This document shows, piece after piece, positions 62,925-64,000 of a stretch of 64,000 nt of DNA; the stretch's first letter is position 1, and each line of letters begins with the position of its first letter. Below the pieces are notes generated by a model, which was given only the letters and a program-made list of their open reading frames with translations, searched no databases and was not told the origin of the DNA. This stretch comes from Achatina immaculata (lineage: Eukaryota > Mollusca > Gastropoda > Stylommatophora > Achatinidae), in contig CM019701.1 of NCBI GenBank assembly GCA_009760885.1, forward strand, positions 11,119,963-11,183,962, in the 5' to 3' direction. Both the position numbers and the translations under genes were made by a program.

Positions 62925-63488
62925 TGGGCTTAACCAAGTATAGCTGGGTTCTCAATGTTCACTTAACCAAGTATAGCCTGGTTCTGAATGCTTACTTAAC
63001 CAAGTACAGCCGAGTTCTGAATATTAACTTAACCAAGTACAGCCTGGTTCTGAATGTTCACTTAACCACGTACAGACAGGTTCTGAATGTTCATTTAACC
63101 AAGTATAGCTGGGTTCTCAATGTTCACTTAACCAAGTATAGCCTGGTTCTGAATGCTTACTTAACCAAGTATAGCCGGGTTCTGAATGTTCACTTAATCA
63201 AGTACAGCCGGGTTCTGAATGTTCACTTAACCACGTACAGCCTGGTTCTGAATGTTAACTAAATCAAGTATAGCCTGGTTCTGAATGTTAACTTAACCAA
63301 GTATAGCCGGGTTCTGAATGTTCACTTAACCACGTACAGCCTGGTTCTGAATGTTAACTTAACCAAGTATAGCCGGGTTCTGAATGTTAACTTAACCAAG
63401 TATAGCCTGGTTCTGAATGTTCACTTAACCACGTACAGCCTGGTTCTGAATGTTAACTTAACCAAGTATAGCCGGGTTCTGAATGCCC
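62925..63488. repeat. 33-bp minisatellite
   Basis: About 17 copies with core agtatagccgggttctgaat; units differ in CCGGG/CCTGG and TTCAC/TTAAC variants. Confidence 0.95.
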
Positions 63489-63649
63489 GAGGTAAGAAAA
63501 TCATATATACAAAAAGGCAAGTGTTTTAACTGTCACTTGGTGGGTCAAGTTAACTTGAAAGGTGACATCAGGTGAGCCAGTGGCTTAGAGGAGAAAGTTT
63601 TTGTCCTAACAGCTCCAGACAGAGACACACATGTGGCCTGTATAGTGGC

Positions 63650-64000
63650 CTGGCTTTTGAAATGTTATAAACATTAACCATGTACAGTTTTTATTGTTGT
63701 TTTTTATATTTTGAAATGTTATAAACATTAACCATGTACAGTTTTTATTCTTGTTGTTTATATTTTGAAATGTTATAAACATTAACCATGTACAGTTTTT
63801 ATTCTTGTTGTTTATATTTTGAAATGGCATACGCATTTAACATTTTTTACTCTTCTTTTTTTTCTTTTTTTTTTTTTTTTTTTATTCTTGTTGTTTATAT
63901 TTTGAAATGTTATAAACATTAACCATGTACAGTTTTTATTCTTGTTGTTTATATTTTGAAATGGCATACGCATTTAACATTTTTTACTCTTCTTTTTTTT
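63650..64000. repeat. 54-bp AT-rich repeat
   Basis: About four copies with core aacattaaccatgtacagtt, then a larger unit that adds GGCATACGCATTTAACATTT and a poly-T run and begins to repeat at the window edge. Confidence 0.85.

Overview
This looks like nuclear DNA from an animal, most likely a marine invertebrate and possibly a gastropod mollusc. The evidence is spliced genes with GT-AG introns and AATAAA signals, many RTE/CR1/L1-type LINE fragments, tRNA-derived SINEs, a mariner transposon and a great many minisatellites. The species assignment is inference. The window is AT-rich. By hand tally about one third of it is tandem repeat, in roughly forty arrays that mostly have unrelated units. 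Long uninterrupted reading frames inside those arrays are artefacts of units whose length is a multiple of three.

Two host genes could be assembled from the sequence, both on the minus strand. The first (about 19.8 kb down to 8.5 kb) encodes a THEG-repeat (sperm microtubule-associated, THEG/SPMAP2-like) protein. It has five exons whose splice phases all agree, six THEG repeats, and an AATAAA about 70 nt after the stop. Its introns hold many minisatellites and LINE fragments, and one 33-bp array starts about 13 bp inside intron 4. The second (34.6 kb down to 27.4 kb) is a small ankyrin-repeat protein of about 218 residues. It has a TATA box, a tiny first coding exon, a 6.5 kb repeat-filled intron and a large last exon followed by AATAAA.

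Layout: 0-2.4 kb, a broken LINE reverse transcriptase split by 23-bp and 22-bp arrays; 2.35-6.0 kb, a 1.82 kb tandem duplication; 6-8 kb, 51-, 13-, 42- and 36-bp arrays; 8.5-19.8 kb, the THEG-like gene, including an 805-bp tandem duplication; 20-26.7 kb, arrays; 27.3-34.7 kb, the ankyrin gene; 36-41 kb, microsatellites, a decayed LINE and 33/66-, 44- and 31-bp arrays; 41.6-44.8 kb, a long L1/Tx1-like ORF2; 45.5-46.7 kb, an interspersed repeat carrying a 33-bp array; 47.4-49.7 kb, a SINE and a CR1-like LINE; 50.8-52.1 kb, a mariner; 52-57 kb, arrays with an inserted LINE/SINE; 57.3-58.3 kb, a LINE within a LINE; 58.7-62.2 kb, a 1.78 kb tandem duplication rich in TATC/ACAG repeats; 62.9-64 kb, arrays.

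The strongest pattern beyond ordinary annotation is that several minisatellites grew out of identifiable transposon sequence. One grew from codons of a LINE reverse transcriptase, one from a LINE 3' end, and two from different internal positions of the same interspersed repeat family. I found no CRISPR array, rRNA gene or functional tRNA gene.
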